Positions 8,536-17,725 of a DNA stretch of 64,000 nucleotides are shown here, one piece after another. The position numbers and the translations under genes were made by a program. The notes below the pieces were generated by a model. It did not search any database, was not told the DNA's origin, and saw only the letters and a program-made list of their open reading frames with translations. The stretch is from Chthonomonas sp. UBA2362 (lineage in GTDB: Bacteria > Armatimonadota > Fimbriimonadia > Fimbriimonadales > Fimbriimonadaceae): contig DDTO01000011.1 in the NCBI GenBank assembly GCA_002344135.1, positions 62,001 through 126,000 of the forward strand, read 5' to 3'. How positions within the stretch are numbered: position 1 is the stretch's first letter; each line of letters opens with the position of its first letter.

Positions 8536-10188
8536 CTACTGATCGCCGATGAGGCCGAAATTGGCGGAGACGATCGCGAAGTCGGCGATATCGACTTCGT
8601 CATCCCGATTGAGGTCGGCTCTGCGCTCCCAGTGAGGATCGCTGGGAGAAGCGCCGAAGGCCGCGGACACGATGGCGTAGTCCGCGATGTCGATCTCGTT
8701 GTCGTCCATGGCGTCGCCGTTCTTAAAGATCAAGTCGCACCAGTCGGGCAGTTCTTCGCTCGTGTCGTAACTGATCGTTCGTCGCAGCCACGTGCCCGCC
8801 TTGATCGAAAGGCTGTTCCTCCCGGCAGGAATTGGAACCGTAAACGTCCCGGCCTTATTGACGCCTACCTGATAGTCCAAAATCGGAGCCCCCAATTCGT
8901 TTCGATACTCGAATGTCACGATCGGCGGCCTGCGTTCCCAGTCCGATAGCCCCTCGAAGGCCATGCTGCCAACTAGGGTAAAGACCTCGGCTGGTGTATC
9001 GCGCCGAATCCTATGAAGCCGGTTCCAACTCACCACGATGAGGTTCTGCTGACTATCCAAGTCGATGGAAAAGATGTTGCCCAGCGACGAAAAGCCGGTA
9101 CCCTGCAGAAGGTCGGCCGTATGATCGACCATGTCGCTGAAACTTGCGCGAAGCGTATCGGGATTGATCCACACTTTTCCAGAGAGTAGCTTCATCGAAA
9201 CAACGTCACCGAAGAAGTATCGACCGTAGTACTCTGGACCTAGTGTGGTGCCGCGATAGATGTGGCCACCGACGATCGCTCGGTAATCGTTATGCCGCAG
9301 CGTATGGATAGGGAGCGTCAAAGGGCCAAAAGCAAGCGGAATGTTGGGATCGAAGGTCGATTTACCCTCGGAGTTGGGCCATCCGAAGTTCAAGGGAATC
9401 GTCTTTGGCGGAACGTAGTCGATTTCCTCCCAGGTGTCCGCTCCCACATCGCCGATCAGCATCGCACCCGATCCACTACGCGATGGGTGGTCGATCGAGA
9501 ATCGCCAGGGATTGCGAAGGCCGAAGTGCATGATCTCCGGCAGCGCACTTATCGGTTCGCCGGCAAGAAAATGATTATCGGGTGGAATCCGGTAGTTTCG
9601 GTTTGGATCGAGCGGAAAATCGTCTTCACCGACGTCGATGCGCAGCATCTTGCCGTTAAGGACGTTAGGATTCTGCGACCGCGGATATTCGGAGCCATCT
9701 CCCTTGCCGATATGCAGCAGGCCGCTTTCGTCGAAGAGGATGTGGCCGCCGATGTGAAAGTCACCGTAGTTTTGGATTTCGATTATCGGGTACTCGCTTG
9801 ATAAGTCGAGCTCTCCTGGATCGTCGCCAATCCGTTCGAATCGCGATACGACATGGACTTGATCGGCTCGCAGATAACTGACGTATACGAACCGGTCTGC
9901 GAAGTGCTTGGGAGAGAATGCCATCGAAAGGACACCACCTTCCCCTGGAAAATAGAGACTCTCGGGAGGGAAAACGGCAAAGTCCTCTGCTTGATAAACC
10001 CAATCCTTAATCGTGCGGATTCTGCCGAAGCGACCGACCGAGAAGTGATAGTGGGGGTTCAGCGGGTCCGATACGACAAGCAGCGGACTGTGCGTGTGGT
10101 TCAGAGAATCGATGCCGAGCTGAGCGATGGACGGTGTCGCAACGAGAACGGAAAGCGCGATGACGGGCCAGCGGAATAATCGAAACAT
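8536..10188 (-). CDS. Secreted PQQ-type sugar dehydrogenase with dockerin-like C-terminus
   Basis: ATG 10188 follows GGGGGAG and opens a signal peptide ending near PSIAQ. The catalytic part is the six-bladed soluble glucose/sorbosone dehydrogenase fold: FHIGGHILFDESG, NGKMLRIDVGEDDFP, FGLRNPWRFSIDH and IGDVGADTWEEIDYV are family blocks. Members oxidise sugars or aldoses with PQQ, or are catalytically uncertain homologues. A beta domain (VTFEYRNELGAPI) precedes a dockerin-like pair of calcium loops at the end (NGDAMDDNEIDIADYAIVSA, then DLNRDDEVDIADFAIVSANF). The tail is shared with the proteins at 1829 and 42917. Total length is 550 residues. Confidence 0.88.
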   Translation of the reverse strand: MFRLFRWPVIALSVLVATPSIAQLGIDSLNHTHSPLLVVSDPLNPHYHFSVGRFGRIRTIKDWVYQAEDFAVFPPESLYFPGEGGVLSMAFSPKHFADRFVYVSYLRADQVHVVSRFERIGDDPGELDLSSEYPIIEIQNYGDFHIGGHILFDESGLLHIGKGDGSEYPRSQNPNVLNGKMLRIDVGEDDFPLDPNRNYRIPPDNHFLAGEPISALPEIMHFGLRNPWRFSIDHPSRSGSGAMLIGDVGADTWEEIDYVPPKTIPLNFGWPNSEGKSTFDPNIPLAFGPLTLPIHTLRHNDYRAIVGGHIYRGTTLGPEYYGRYFFGDVVSMKLLSGKVWINPDTLRASFSDMVDHTADLLQGTGFSSLGNIFSIDLDSQQNLIVVSWNRLHRIRRDTPAEVFTLVGSMAFEGLSDWERRPPIVTFEYRNELGAPILDYQVGVNKAGTFTVPIPAGRNSLSIKAGTWLRRTISYDTSEELPDWCDLIFKNGDAMDDNEIDIADYAIVSAAFGASPSDPHWERRADLNRDDEVDIADFAIVSANFGLIGDQ

Positions 10189-10378
10189 TTCTCCCCCTCG
10201 AACGAAAGAATCAACGTGATAACACTCATTGTACGTGACGCAAGCGTCGAAAGCCAAGAGGCTTGCGATGAAAACCGCCTGATCCAAGGCATAACCTGAA
10301 GCAGGCTCCATGAGGGGACGTTTGGAGCGGGCTCGGAAGTTCGACTCGGGCTGCCGGACGGCGCTGACACCCAGGCGG

Positions 10379-10384
10379 TAATCT
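10379..10384 (+). promoter_or_regulatory. -10-like hexamer of the ALDH gene
   Basis: TAATCT, 7 nt before GTG 10392; supports that codon as the start of a leaderless message. Confidence 0.45.
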
Positions 10385-10391
10385 TCCAAGC

Positions 10392-12719
10392 GTGGGTGTG
10401 ACCGATCTGTATCAGTCCATGGAATACGGTCCGGCGCCGGAGAGCGACGCGATCGCCCAAGAGTGGCTGGATCAGCATCGTCGCTCGTTCGGGCACTTCG
10501 TGGGCGGTCGCTGGAGAAAGGGAACCTCGCATTTCGAGACGCTTTGCCCGGCAACCGGCCGGCCCCTCGCCAAGATAGCCCAGGGCACGGAGGGCGACGT
10601 CGACTCGGCGGTCAAGGCAGCTCGAAAGGCCCAAGAAGGATGGGCGGCCACCCCAGGATCGGATCGGGCGCGGTTTCTCTATGCGTTGGCGCGGCACATC
10701 CAGAGGCATAGCCGTCTCTTCGCGGTGCTGGAGTCGCTCGATAACGGCAAGCCGATTCGGGAGACGCGCGACCTCGACGTCCCCCTCGCTGCCCGGCACT
10801 TTTATCATCACGCCGGATGGGCCAGCCTGCTCGCGACGGAGTTCCCAGGGTACGGTCCGATCGGGGTTGCCGGTCAGATCATCCCCTGGAACTTCCCGCT
10901 GCTCATGCTCGCTTGGAAGATCGCACCGGCCCTCGCTTGCGGCAATACGGTCGTCCTCAAGCCGGCCGAATTCACGCCCCTGACGGCGCTGCTCTTCGCG
11001 GAGGCATGCATGCAGGTGGGTCTGCCGCCGGGAGTCGTCAACATCGTTACCGGTGATGGCGCAACCGGAGCCGCGCTCGTGGCCCATCCCGGCATCGACA
11101 AGATCGCCTTCACGGGAAGCACGGAGGTGGGCAGGATCATTCGCGAGTCGACCGCGGGGAGCGGCAAGAAACTGACGCTCGAACTGGGTGGCAAGTCGCC
11201 CTTCCTCGTTTTCGACGATGCCGATCAGGACAGTGCGATCGAGGGTCTGGTGGACGCCATCTGGTTCAATCAAGGCCAGGTCTGCTGCGCAGGTTCGCGT
11301 CTCTTGGTCCAGGAAAGCATCGCTGAGCGATTCTTGAGCAAGCTGCGACGCCGAATGGAGAGCCTGCGGGTGGGCGATCCGCTCGACAAGGCGATAGACA
11401 TCGGCGCGATTGTCGCTCCGGTGCAACTGCAGCGGATTTCCGATCTGGTGGAACAGGGCGTAGCCGAGGGAGCGGAGATGTTCCAGCCAAGTTGGTCTTG
11501 TCCCCAGGAGGGGTGGTTCTATCCCCCGACGCTCTTGACCAACGTCGGGCCGGCTTCGACGGTCGCGCAGATCGAGATCTTCGGGCCGGTCTTGGTGGCG
11601 ATGACGTTCCGGACGCCTTCCGAGGCGGTGGCGCTGGCGAACAACACACCGTACGGGCTTGCGGCGAGCGTCTGGAACGAAAACCTCGGCCTTGCACTCG
11701 ATGTGGCGAGCCGCGTCAAAGCGGGCACGGTCTGGGTGAATTGTACGAATCAGTTCGATGCCAATTCGGGCTTCGGCGGCTTTAAGGAGAGCGGGTACGG
11801 CAGGGAAGGAGGCATCGAGGGGCTTTACGACTATCTGCGCGCGAAGAGGTCGGTGCCGAAGAGGGTGACTCCGAGCAAGAAAGGCCCTCAGCCGGCCGAG
11901 AGCGTCGAACTGGATCGAACTCACAAACAGTACATCGGTGGCAAGCAGGTCCGTCCCGACTCGGGCTACAGCCTGCAGCTCGGGCGGGAGGAACAGGGCT
12001 TTGTCGAGGTCGCTCGCGGGAATCGCAAGGACGTTCGCAACGCCGTCCAAGCCGCCCGGCAGGCACAGGAGGCTTGGGCCGGTACCACCGCTCACGGTCG
12101 AGCCCAAGTTCTCTACTACCTGGCCGAGAACCTCGCGGCGGCGCGGAGCGAAATGCTGCGGGCCCTCGGCGCGGACGGAGAGGCCGAGTTCGACGCGAGC
12201 GTCGAGCGAACCATGACCTATGCGGCCTGGGCGGACAAGTACGACGGGCGGGTACACACCGCGCCCTGGCGAGGGGTGATCTACACCCTGAACGAGCCGA
12301 TCGGAGTGATTGGCATCGCTTGCCCCGAGCGGCTTGCCTTGTTCGGTCTCCTCTCTCTGGCGTTGCCTGCAGTGGCCCTGGGGAACGCGGTGGTCGTGCT
12401 CCCTTCCGAAGCCAATCCAGCGCCAGCGGTCGAGCTATACCGGATACTCGATTATTCCGACATCCGGGGTGGAGTCTTCAACATCCTGACCGGCCTTCAG
12501 GCGGAGATGGCGCCGACATTGGCCGCGCACGACGACGTCGACGCGATCTGGCACTTCGGCGATCGGGAGGGAGCGCAGGAAGCGGAGCGCCTTTCGATCG
12601 GCAATCTCAAGCAGACGTGGACCACCGAGCGAGAGGTCGACTGGGATACGTTCGTGGGTCCAGAAGTTCTTCGCCACGCCGCCCAGGTGAAAAACGTCTG
12701 GGTCCCCGTCGGAGAGTGA
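10392..12719 (+). CDS. ALDH16-like aldehyde dehydrogenase with a second, degenerate ALDH domain
   Basis: The 775 residues hold two ALDH modules. The first (about 30-490) is complete: PWNFP (Asn167), FTGSTEVG, LELGGK (Glu265) and GQVCCAGSR, with Cys298 in the nucleophile position. It should oxidise an aldehyde with NAD(P)+. The second (about 510-770) keeps the NAD-binding fold pattern but lacks the Cys and Glu motifs. That architecture is the ALDH16 family. GTG 10392 is preferred because TAATCT lies 7 nt before it; ATG 10419 is the alternative. The gene is divergent from the sugar dehydrogenase, and its stop abuts the next gene's stop. The natural substrate is unknown. Confidence 0.9.
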   Translation: MGVTDLYQSMEYGPAPESDAIAQEWLDQHRRSFGHFVGGRWRKGTSHFETLCPATGRPLAKIAQGTEGDVDSAVKAARKAQEGWAATPGSDRARFLYALARHIQRHSRLFAVLESLDNGKPIRETRDLDVPLAARHFYHHAGWASLLATEFPGYGPIGVAGQIIPWNFPLLMLAWKIAPALACGNTVVLKPAEFTPLTALLFAEACMQVGLPPGVVNIVTGDGATGAALVAHPGIDKIAFTGSTEVGRIIRESTAGSGKKLTLELGGKSPFLVFDDADQDSAIEGLVDAIWFNQGQVCCAGSRLLVQESIAERFLSKLRRRMESLRVGDPLDKAIDIGAIVAPVQLQRISDLVEQGVAEGAEMFQPSWSCPQEGWFYPPTLLTNVGPASTVAQIEIFGPVLVAMTFRTPSEAVALANNTPYGLAASVWNENLGLALDVASRVKAGTVWVNCTNQFDANSGFGGFKESGYGREGGIEGLYDYLRAKRSVPKRVTPSKKGPQPAESVELDRTHKQYIGGKQVRPDSGYSLQLGREEQGFVEVARGNRKDVRNAVQAARQAQEAWAGTTAHGRAQVLYYLAENLAAARSEMLRALGADGEAEFDASVERTMTYAAWADKYDGRVHTAPWRGVIYTLNEPIGVIGIACPERLALFGLLSLALPAVALGNAVVVLPSEANPAPAVELYRILDYSDIRGGVFNILTGLQAEMAPTLAAHDDVDAIWHFGDREGAQEAERLSIGNLKQTWTTEREVDWDTFVGPEVLRHAAQVKNVWVPVGE

Positions 12720-13157
12720 TCAGCGGGGCAAGCCGGGATACATGAGTCGGTTGAGGCCCCGCACGTCGACCTTCCACTGGCCGTCGACCTTGACCATCGG
12801 AATCTCGAACTTTTCTTCGTACGACGCTGGGGACTGGGCGTCGCGCCAGACCCAAAGCCGCACGGCCGAAGTATCGGGCGCGGCGCTCGATTCACCGAGA
12901 AACTGCCATCGGAACCGGTAGTAGGGCGCGGCGACCTCGGTGGTGTATGTCCATTTCTTGCGGACTTCCTCCGGCGTGTCGCCGTCCATGTAGCTCAGCT
13001 CGGTCAGCTTGGCCACGTCGTGCTTGCCGAGCGCAGACATGAACTCGGCGGCGACGCTCGTGGCCGATCGGCCGCCGATGAGAAACAGCACGACGATCAC
13101 GACCATGCCGATCAAACCAAGCACCACTAGCCAGTTCGCCCGGCCCCTCCTTCTCAT
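12720..13157 (-). CDS. Membrane-anchored DUF4878/NTF2-like small protein
   Basis: The 145-residue protein has a basic N-terminus and one membrane helix (WLVVLGLIGMVVIVVLFLIG), then an extracytoplasmic alpha+beta domain. SVAAEFMSALGKHDVAKLTE and VDGQWKVDVRGLNRLM resemble NTF2-like/DUF4878 lipid-anchored proteins. The family assignment is tentative and no function is known. The stop codon abuts that of the convergent ALDH gene. Confidence 0.65.
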   Translation of the reverse strand: MRRRGRANWLVVLGLIGMVVIVVLFLIGGRSATSVAAEFMSALGKHDVAKLTELSYMDGDTPEEVRKKWTYTTEVAAPYYRFRWQFLGESSAAPDTSAVRLWVWRDAQSPASYEEKFEIPMVKVDGQWKVDVRGLNRLMYPGLPR

Positions 13158-13262
13158 AGTTCAGGATTAAACCGCATTTACCCTCTTGCATGGGTTCCTG
13201 CGGATTCCGGCAAGTTTAGTGGCTGCGCCCGCGAAACGGCTATGGAACGAGTTAGCCAAAGG

Positions 13263-13268
13263 TAGGTT
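13263..13268 (+). promoter_or_regulatory. -10-like hexamer, leaderless type
   Basis: TAGGTT, 5 nt before GTG 13274. Confidence 0.35.
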
Positions 13269-13273
13269 TCACA

Positions 13274-13501
13274 GTGCATATCTCCGCTTATCCGAGTACG
13301 CTAGTCTCGGCGATGAGCGCGATCCGCATCTCGGAAGCGCAGATGCGACAAACCATCGCCGACGTCAGCCAGAACGGTCCCGACGCTCTCCCCGAGGCGA
13401 TGACGAGCCTGGCGGTGGCCAAGCTTGCCCATCGAGTCGCCATCAAGGTCCTCACCGATGCCGACTCGATGATGAAGAGCCAGTTGGATTTACTGGCCTG
13501 A
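13274..13501 (+). CDS. Small YjfB-like protein
   Basis: GTG 13274 opens a 75-residue protein. The middle (SEAQMRQTIADVSQ) and end (AVAKLAHRVAIKVLTDADSM) resemble the YjfB family of putative motility-associated small proteins, in which a short N-terminus precedes a KVLKxxxD-type helix. The similarity is by eye and modest. TAGGTT 5 nt upstream suggests a leaderless start. The purA -35 element overlaps its last codons. Confidence 0.5.
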   Translation: MHISAYPSTLVSAMSAIRISEAQMRQTIADVSQNGPDALPEAMTSLAVAKLAHRVAIKVLTDADSMMKSQLDLLA

Positions 13502-13516
13502 GTCCGGCGGTATAAT
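13489..13516 (+). promoter_or_regulatory. purA promoter
   Basis: A perfect -10 TATAAT at 13511-13516 and a -35-like TTTACT at 13489-13494 with a 16-bp spacer. The predicted start is near 13523, giving a leader of about 30 nt before the purA ATG. Confidence 0.65.
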
Positions 13517-13554
13517 CGCCGTTCCCGCGAGCATGAGTCGCGGCCGGAACGCGC

Positions 13555-14844
13555 ATGCCGACGCTCGTTATCATCGGCGCCCAGTGGGGCGACGAAGCCA
13601 AAGGAAAGATCGTGGATGTGCTGGGCGCCGAAGCCCGGTACGTGGTGCGCTACAGCGGAGGCAACAACGCCGGCCACACCGTCGTCGTCGCCGACGAGGA
13701 GTTCAAGTTCCACCTGCTTCCGGCCGCGATCCTTCACGAAAGCACGGTCTCCATTCTCGGTGGAGGCATGGTGATCTGCCCGAAAGGGCTGCTCGACGAA
13801 CTGCGCCGGACCCAGGAACGCCGCGCCGCGCTGGGGCGGCTCTTGGTCAGCCCAGCGGCTCATGTCGTCTTCCCCTATCATCGCCTTTTGGACGAACTCG
13901 AAGAAGAGGCGAGAGGCGCGAACAAGATCGGCACCACCTCGCGCGGAATCGGCCCGGCCTATGAGGACAAGGTGGCGCGGATCGGCATCCGTATGGGCGA
14001 GTTCGTCCGTCCTGAGCGGTTTCGGCGGCGCTTCTGCGAGGTGCTCGCCGTCAAGAACCGGCTCCTCAGGATGTTCGGTCACGAACCCCTCGAGTTCGAT
14101 GGGATCTTCGAAGAGTATTCCGGCTATGCACGGGACCTGGCATCTTACGTCGAGGACACCGACCGCCTGTTGCAGGATGCCGTGGACGCGGGTGATCGGG
14201 TCTTGTTCGAGGGTGCCCAAGGCACGTTCTTGGACCTCGACTCGGGAACCTATCCCTACGTCACGAGCAGCCATCCGACCGCAGGCGGCGCCTGCCTCGG
14301 AACCGGGGTCGGCCCGCGAAGCATCGACTCGGTTCTCGGCGTCGCCAAGGCCTATACGACGCGGGTCGGAAGCGGGCCTTTTCCGACCGAGCAAGACAAC
14401 GGAGACGGCGAGCGGATTCGGCAGCAAGGCAACGAATACGGGACGACCACGGGCCGGGGACGGCGGTGCGGATGGCTCGACCTCGTGGCGCTTCGCCAGT
14501 CGTGCCGACTGAACTCGATGAGCGGCCTGGTGTTGACCCGGCTCGATGTGCTTTCGGGCTTCGAGCGGCTGCCCGTCGCCGTCGGTTACGCTCTCGATGG
14601 AAGTCGGATCGATCAACTGCCGACGGATATAGAAGACCTGGCCCGGGTGGAGCCGGTCTATGAGACGCTCGACGGATGGCCAGATGACTTGCAGGGGGCG
14701 CGAACGCTCGACGACCTGCCCCGGCCCGCACGGCGCTACCTGGAGTTCATCGCCGAGTTTACGAGGACACCCATCGCGATCCTGAGCATCGGACCGGCGC
14801 GTGATGCGACGATCGTCTTGCGGCCAGACCTGATCTGGGGCTAG
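13555..14844 (+). CDS. purA: Adenylosuccinate synthase
   Basis: Joins IMP and aspartate using GTP, the first committed step to AMP. The 429 residues are of family length. The GTP-binding loop QWGDEAKGK (10-18) has Ala where many members have Gly. Further motifs are YSGGNNAGHTV, GTTSRGIGPAYEDK, FEGAQGTFLDLDSGTYPYVT and the GTTTGRGRRCGWLD signature. Start ATG 13555 is clear. A GMP synthase is also in the window, but far away, so the purine genes are scattered. Confidence 0.97.
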   Translation: MPTLVIIGAQWGDEAKGKIVDVLGAEARYVVRYSGGNNAGHTVVVADEEFKFHLLPAAILHESTVSILGGGMVICPKGLLDELRRTQERRAALGRLLVSPAAHVVFPYHRLLDELEEEARGANKIGTTSRGIGPAYEDKVARIGIRMGEFVRPERFRRRFCEVLAVKNRLLRMFGHEPLEFDGIFEEYSGYARDLASYVEDTDRLLQDAVDAGDRVLFEGAQGTFLDLDSGTYPYVTSSHPTAGGACLGTGVGPRSIDSVLGVAKAYTTRVGSGPFPTEQDNGDGERIRQQGNEYGTTTGRGRRCGWLDLVALRQSCRLNSMSGLVLTRLDVLSGFERLPVAVGYALDGSRIDQLPTDIEDLARVEPVYETLDGWPDDLQGARTLDDLPRPARRYLEFIAEFTRTPIAILSIGPARDATIVLRPDLIWG

Positions 14845-14856
14845 GCTGGCCTCATC

Positions 14857-16767
14857 ATGTCGTCGAAAGAAGAGCTCTCGAGTTGGTTCGCCGGTCCGAA
14901 GGCGGAAAACGCCGAGTGGTTCGAGCGAGTGCTCCAGCGGATCGTCCAGGACTACTACGCCTGGCGCCGCAACTATTTTCCCGAGGATGGGGTGGTTCTC
15001 GATTCGGAGGCCCGCCGATCCGGGGAGCCCTTTCGCGATCGCTTCGAAGACCGCCTGATGGAACTGCTCGGTCGACTAAAGGCCGACTTTCCGTTCCAGA
15101 GCCCACGCTACGCAGCACACATGGTCGCCGAACAGTCGTTGCCGAGCATCGCCGGCTACTTCGCAACGATGCTCTACAACCCCAACAACGTCTCACGCGA
15201 GGCCGCGCCGGTGACCGTTCGACTGGAACTCGAGGCCTGCCGCCTGATCGGGGACATGGTCGGTTTCGACGAGAGCGGCTGGGGCCACCTCACGGGGGGT
15301 GGCACGATCGCGAACTTCGAGGCGCTCTGGGTGGCGAGGACCGTGTGTTACTTGGCCGACGTCGTCGGTGATATGCGACGTGCCCTCGGGCTGCCCGAGG
15401 TTGTCAGCGGCGGCTGGCCGACCGACCGGCTGACCGCCTTCGCCGGCGTCTTCGAAGACGCCCAATGCAAGGGAATTCCGTTCGAGAGGGTTCTCCAGGC
15501 TTATCACGATTCGAGTTACTGCATCGTCGAGCACGGACTGGCCCGCGTGATCGGCATCGAAGATCGGGAACCGGTCGTCCTGGTCCCAGAAAGTCACCAC
15601 TACTGTTTCGATAAAGCGCTGGACGTGCTGGGCCTTGGGCGGCGCGCGCTCGTGCCGGTGGCCGTGGATGCCGACTTCCGGATGGACGTGAAGGACCTCG
15701 ATCGTCAGCTGGACGACATCGCGCAGCGCAGCGGGCGCGTCGTGGCAGTCGTGGCGGTGGTCGGTTCCACCGAGGAGGGAGCCATTGACCCGCTGGACGA
15801 GATGCTCGATCTCCGAGCACGTCGCATCGCTAAGGGCGAGCCGGGTTTTTGGCTCCATGTCGACGGCGCGTATGGCGGCTATCTTCGGACGATGACTCGC
15901 CCAGGTCGCGTCGGTCTCGGCGAGCCTCATACGCGGACGAGGCTGGGCGAGGAAGTCTTGACCCTTCCGCTCGATCTGCCGGAGCACGGGGCTTGCCGAG
16001 CGCTGGAGAGAATGGGGGAAGCCGATTCGGTCGTGATCGATCCTCACAAGCTAGGCTACATTCCTTATCCAGCCGGTGCGATCTGCTTCCGCTCCAATCT
16101 CGTGAAGCCATTGCTGCGGCAAGAAGCCCCTTACCTCGAGGAGCAAACCGCCGACCCTGATGCTGAAAAGCGCTCGCAAGGCATCGGCATGTATATCATG
16201 GAAGGCAGCAAACCTGGCGCGGCCGCTGCGGCCGTGTGGCTGAGCCATGTGCTTATTCCTTTAGATGGAACCGGACACGGCATATTGATTCGACAGACGA
16301 TTCGAAACGCCTGCGAGTTTCACAGTCTATTAGTTCAATATCCGAAGCACATGTCGACCTCCGTCGTTGCCGTCCCTCTTTGCTCGCCGGGCTCTAACAT
16401 CGTTTGTTATGCATTTAAGCCGGCCAAGTCAGCGACGAGTCTCAGCGAGATCAATGCGCTCAATCGTCGGATCTACGATCGGTTTACGATTGGGGAGACG
16501 AGCGAGAGGCGGGTGTATGATCAGAAATTTTTCGTGAGCCGAACCGTCCTTTCGCCACGTCAATACGGTCTTTCCGCTGCGCGCCGATTTCTGGAGGAAT
16601 TGGGAGTTACCGAAGAAGCGTACGAGCAACAGGGAGTCTTCCTACTGCGTACCGTTCTCATGAATCCATGGTACGAGCAGGCGAAGGATCGCGGAGCCTA
16701 CTTCCTTTCCGAACTCACGGAAGAGCTCTATCGCTGTGCGGAGGAAGAAGCATCTCCCTCGATCTGA
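14857..16767 (+). CDS. PLP-dependent tyrosine decarboxylase-like enzyme
   Basis: A 636-residue group II PLP decarboxylase. The cofactor lysine is K398 in IDPHKLGYIPYPAGAI; VVGSTEEGAIDPLDE and HVDGAYGGY lie on the PLP-binding side. Overall length and these blocks match bacterial tyrosine decarboxylases (about 620 residues) better than glutamate or DOPA decarboxylases (about 470-500). The substrate is likely tyrosine or another aromatic amino acid, giving the amine and CO2; this is inference. It starts 12 bp after purA and may be cotranscribed. Its 3' end overlaps the convergent cysteine synthase by 40 bp. No amine antiporter is adjacent. Confidence 0.85.
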   Translation: MSSKEELSSWFAGPKAENAEWFERVLQRIVQDYYAWRRNYFPEDGVVLDSEARRSGEPFRDRFEDRLMELLGRLKADFPFQSPRYAAHMVAEQSLPSIAGYFATMLYNPNNVSREAAPVTVRLELEACRLIGDMVGFDESGWGHLTGGGTIANFEALWVARTVCYLADVVGDMRRALGLPEVVSGGWPTDRLTAFAGVFEDAQCKGIPFERVLQAYHDSSYCIVEHGLARVIGIEDREPVVLVPESHHYCFDKALDVLGLGRRALVPVAVDADFRMDVKDLDRQLDDIAQRSGRVVAVVAVVGSTEEGAIDPLDEMLDLRARRIAKGEPGFWLHVDGAYGGYLRTMTRPGRVGLGEPHTRTRLGEEVLTLPLDLPEHGACRALERMGEADSVVIDPHKLGYIPYPAGAICFRSNLVKPLLRQEAPYLEEQTADPDAEKRSQGIGMYIMEGSKPGAAAAAVWLSHVLIPLDGTGHGILIRQTIRNACEFHSLLVQYPKHMSTSVVAVPLCSPGSNIVCYAFKPAKSATSLSEINALNRRIYDRFTIGETSERRVYDQKFFVSRTVLSPRQYGLSAARRFLEELGVTEEAYEQQGVFLLRTVLMNPWYEQAKDRGAYFLSELTEELYRCAEEEASPSI

Positions 16768-17723
16768 GCGAGCAGCACCGCCAAGACGTTTTCGCGACAG
16801 GAGCCCTGAAACGGACATTGCTCCTTCGCGGGAGCTGCCAAACCGGCGGTGTGGTACTTCTGGTGCCCGTCAGCGAAGACGGTGATAACGGTTTCATAGC
16901 GTGCCTTCAGGCGTTGTGCGGCGACGAAGTTCGCTCCGGAGGAGACGCCGACGCACAGTCCATAGTCAGAACTGAGCGTGCGGGCCGCTTGCATGGCTTC
17001 CTCTGTCGTAACGACCTCGACGCCGTCGATCATCGGGTGAAGGCCACCCTGGCCGTCCGAGGCAAGCGCCGGGATGAAACCATCGCCGATGCCGAAGATG
17101 CCATGAGCCTCGTTGGGACCGCCCGTCATCACCGCCGCTTCCGCCGGCTCGACCGCGAAGAGTCCTACGGCGCCCCAAGCGTCACGAAGCGCCGCGCCGA
17201 CTCCCATCACCGTGCCCCCAGTCCCGACGCCGGCGACGAAAGCCGGGGCGTTGGGGGGGCTCCCGAAATGCGAGACGATCTCGGGACCGGTCGTCTGCCG
17301 ATGACAATCCGAGTTCAGCTCGTTGGAGAATTGGTCCGGGTTGTACGCGCCGGTTTCTTGGGCGATCCGGTCTCGGATCGCAGCCGCCTCGGCGAACGAC
17401 CCCTCCTTCGAGCAGAGCACCAAGTTCGCCCCGAGGCCTCGAATGAGTGCCTTGCGTTCCTCGGTCATGTGTTCGGGCATCACGATGGTCACAGGGTGGC
17501 CGTGGAGCCGGGCGTAGTAGGCGAACGCGATGCCCGTATTGCCGCTCGTCGCTTCGACGATGGGTTGTCCCGGCTTGAGATCGCCTCGCTTACGTGCCTC
17601 GCGGATGATGTACGAGACGATGCGGTCCTTGACGCTTCCGCAAGGGTTCGTGCATTCCAGTTTTGCCCAGACACCACCGACTTCGAGGATCGGCGTGCCC
17701 CCGGGTGCCGCATCGCCTTTCAT
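16728..17723 (-). CDS. PLP-dependent cysteine synthase family enzyme
   Basis: The 331 residues from ATG 17723 show the cysteine synthase/CBS fold. Lys32 in NPCGSVKDR binds PLP (usually NPGGSVKDR or NPTGSIKDR), followed by EATSGNTGIA and GVGTGGTVMGVG. KYHTAGL and a Cys-bearing tail (CPFQGSC) end the protein. The expected reaction is beta-replacement on O-acetylserine or a related donor to give cysteine. It starts 2 bp after the NnrS-like gene stop, so the two form an operon. A start at 17786 would overlap the upstream gene and is less likely. Confidence 0.88.
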   Translation of the reverse strand: MKGDAAPGGTPILEVGGVWAKLECTNPCGSVKDRIVSYIIREARKRGDLKPGQPIVEATSGNTGIAFAYYARLHGHPVTIVMPEHMTEERKALIRGLGANLVLCSKEGSFAEAAAIRDRIAQETGAYNPDQFSNELNSDCHRQTTGPEIVSHFGSPPNAPAFVAGVGTGGTVMGVGAALRDAWGAVGLFAVEPAEAAVMTGGPNEAHGIFGIGDGFIPALASDGQGGLHPMIDGVEVVTTEEAMQAARTLSSDYGLCVGVSSGANFVAAQRLKARYETVITVFADGHQKYHTAGLAAPAKEQCPFQGSCRENVLAVLLAQIEGDASSSAQR

Positions 17724-17725
17724 GA

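Noticed and set aside
10101..12257. Open frame of over 700 codons on the minus strand opposite the ALDH gene
   Set aside because: Antisense shadow of a strongly recognised gene; composition is repetitive Arg/Asp/Leu, typical of reverse frames in GC-rich coding DNA.
13288..14616. Long minus-strand frame opposite purA
   Set aside because: Antisense to an unmistakable adenylosuccinate synthase; no motifs of its own.
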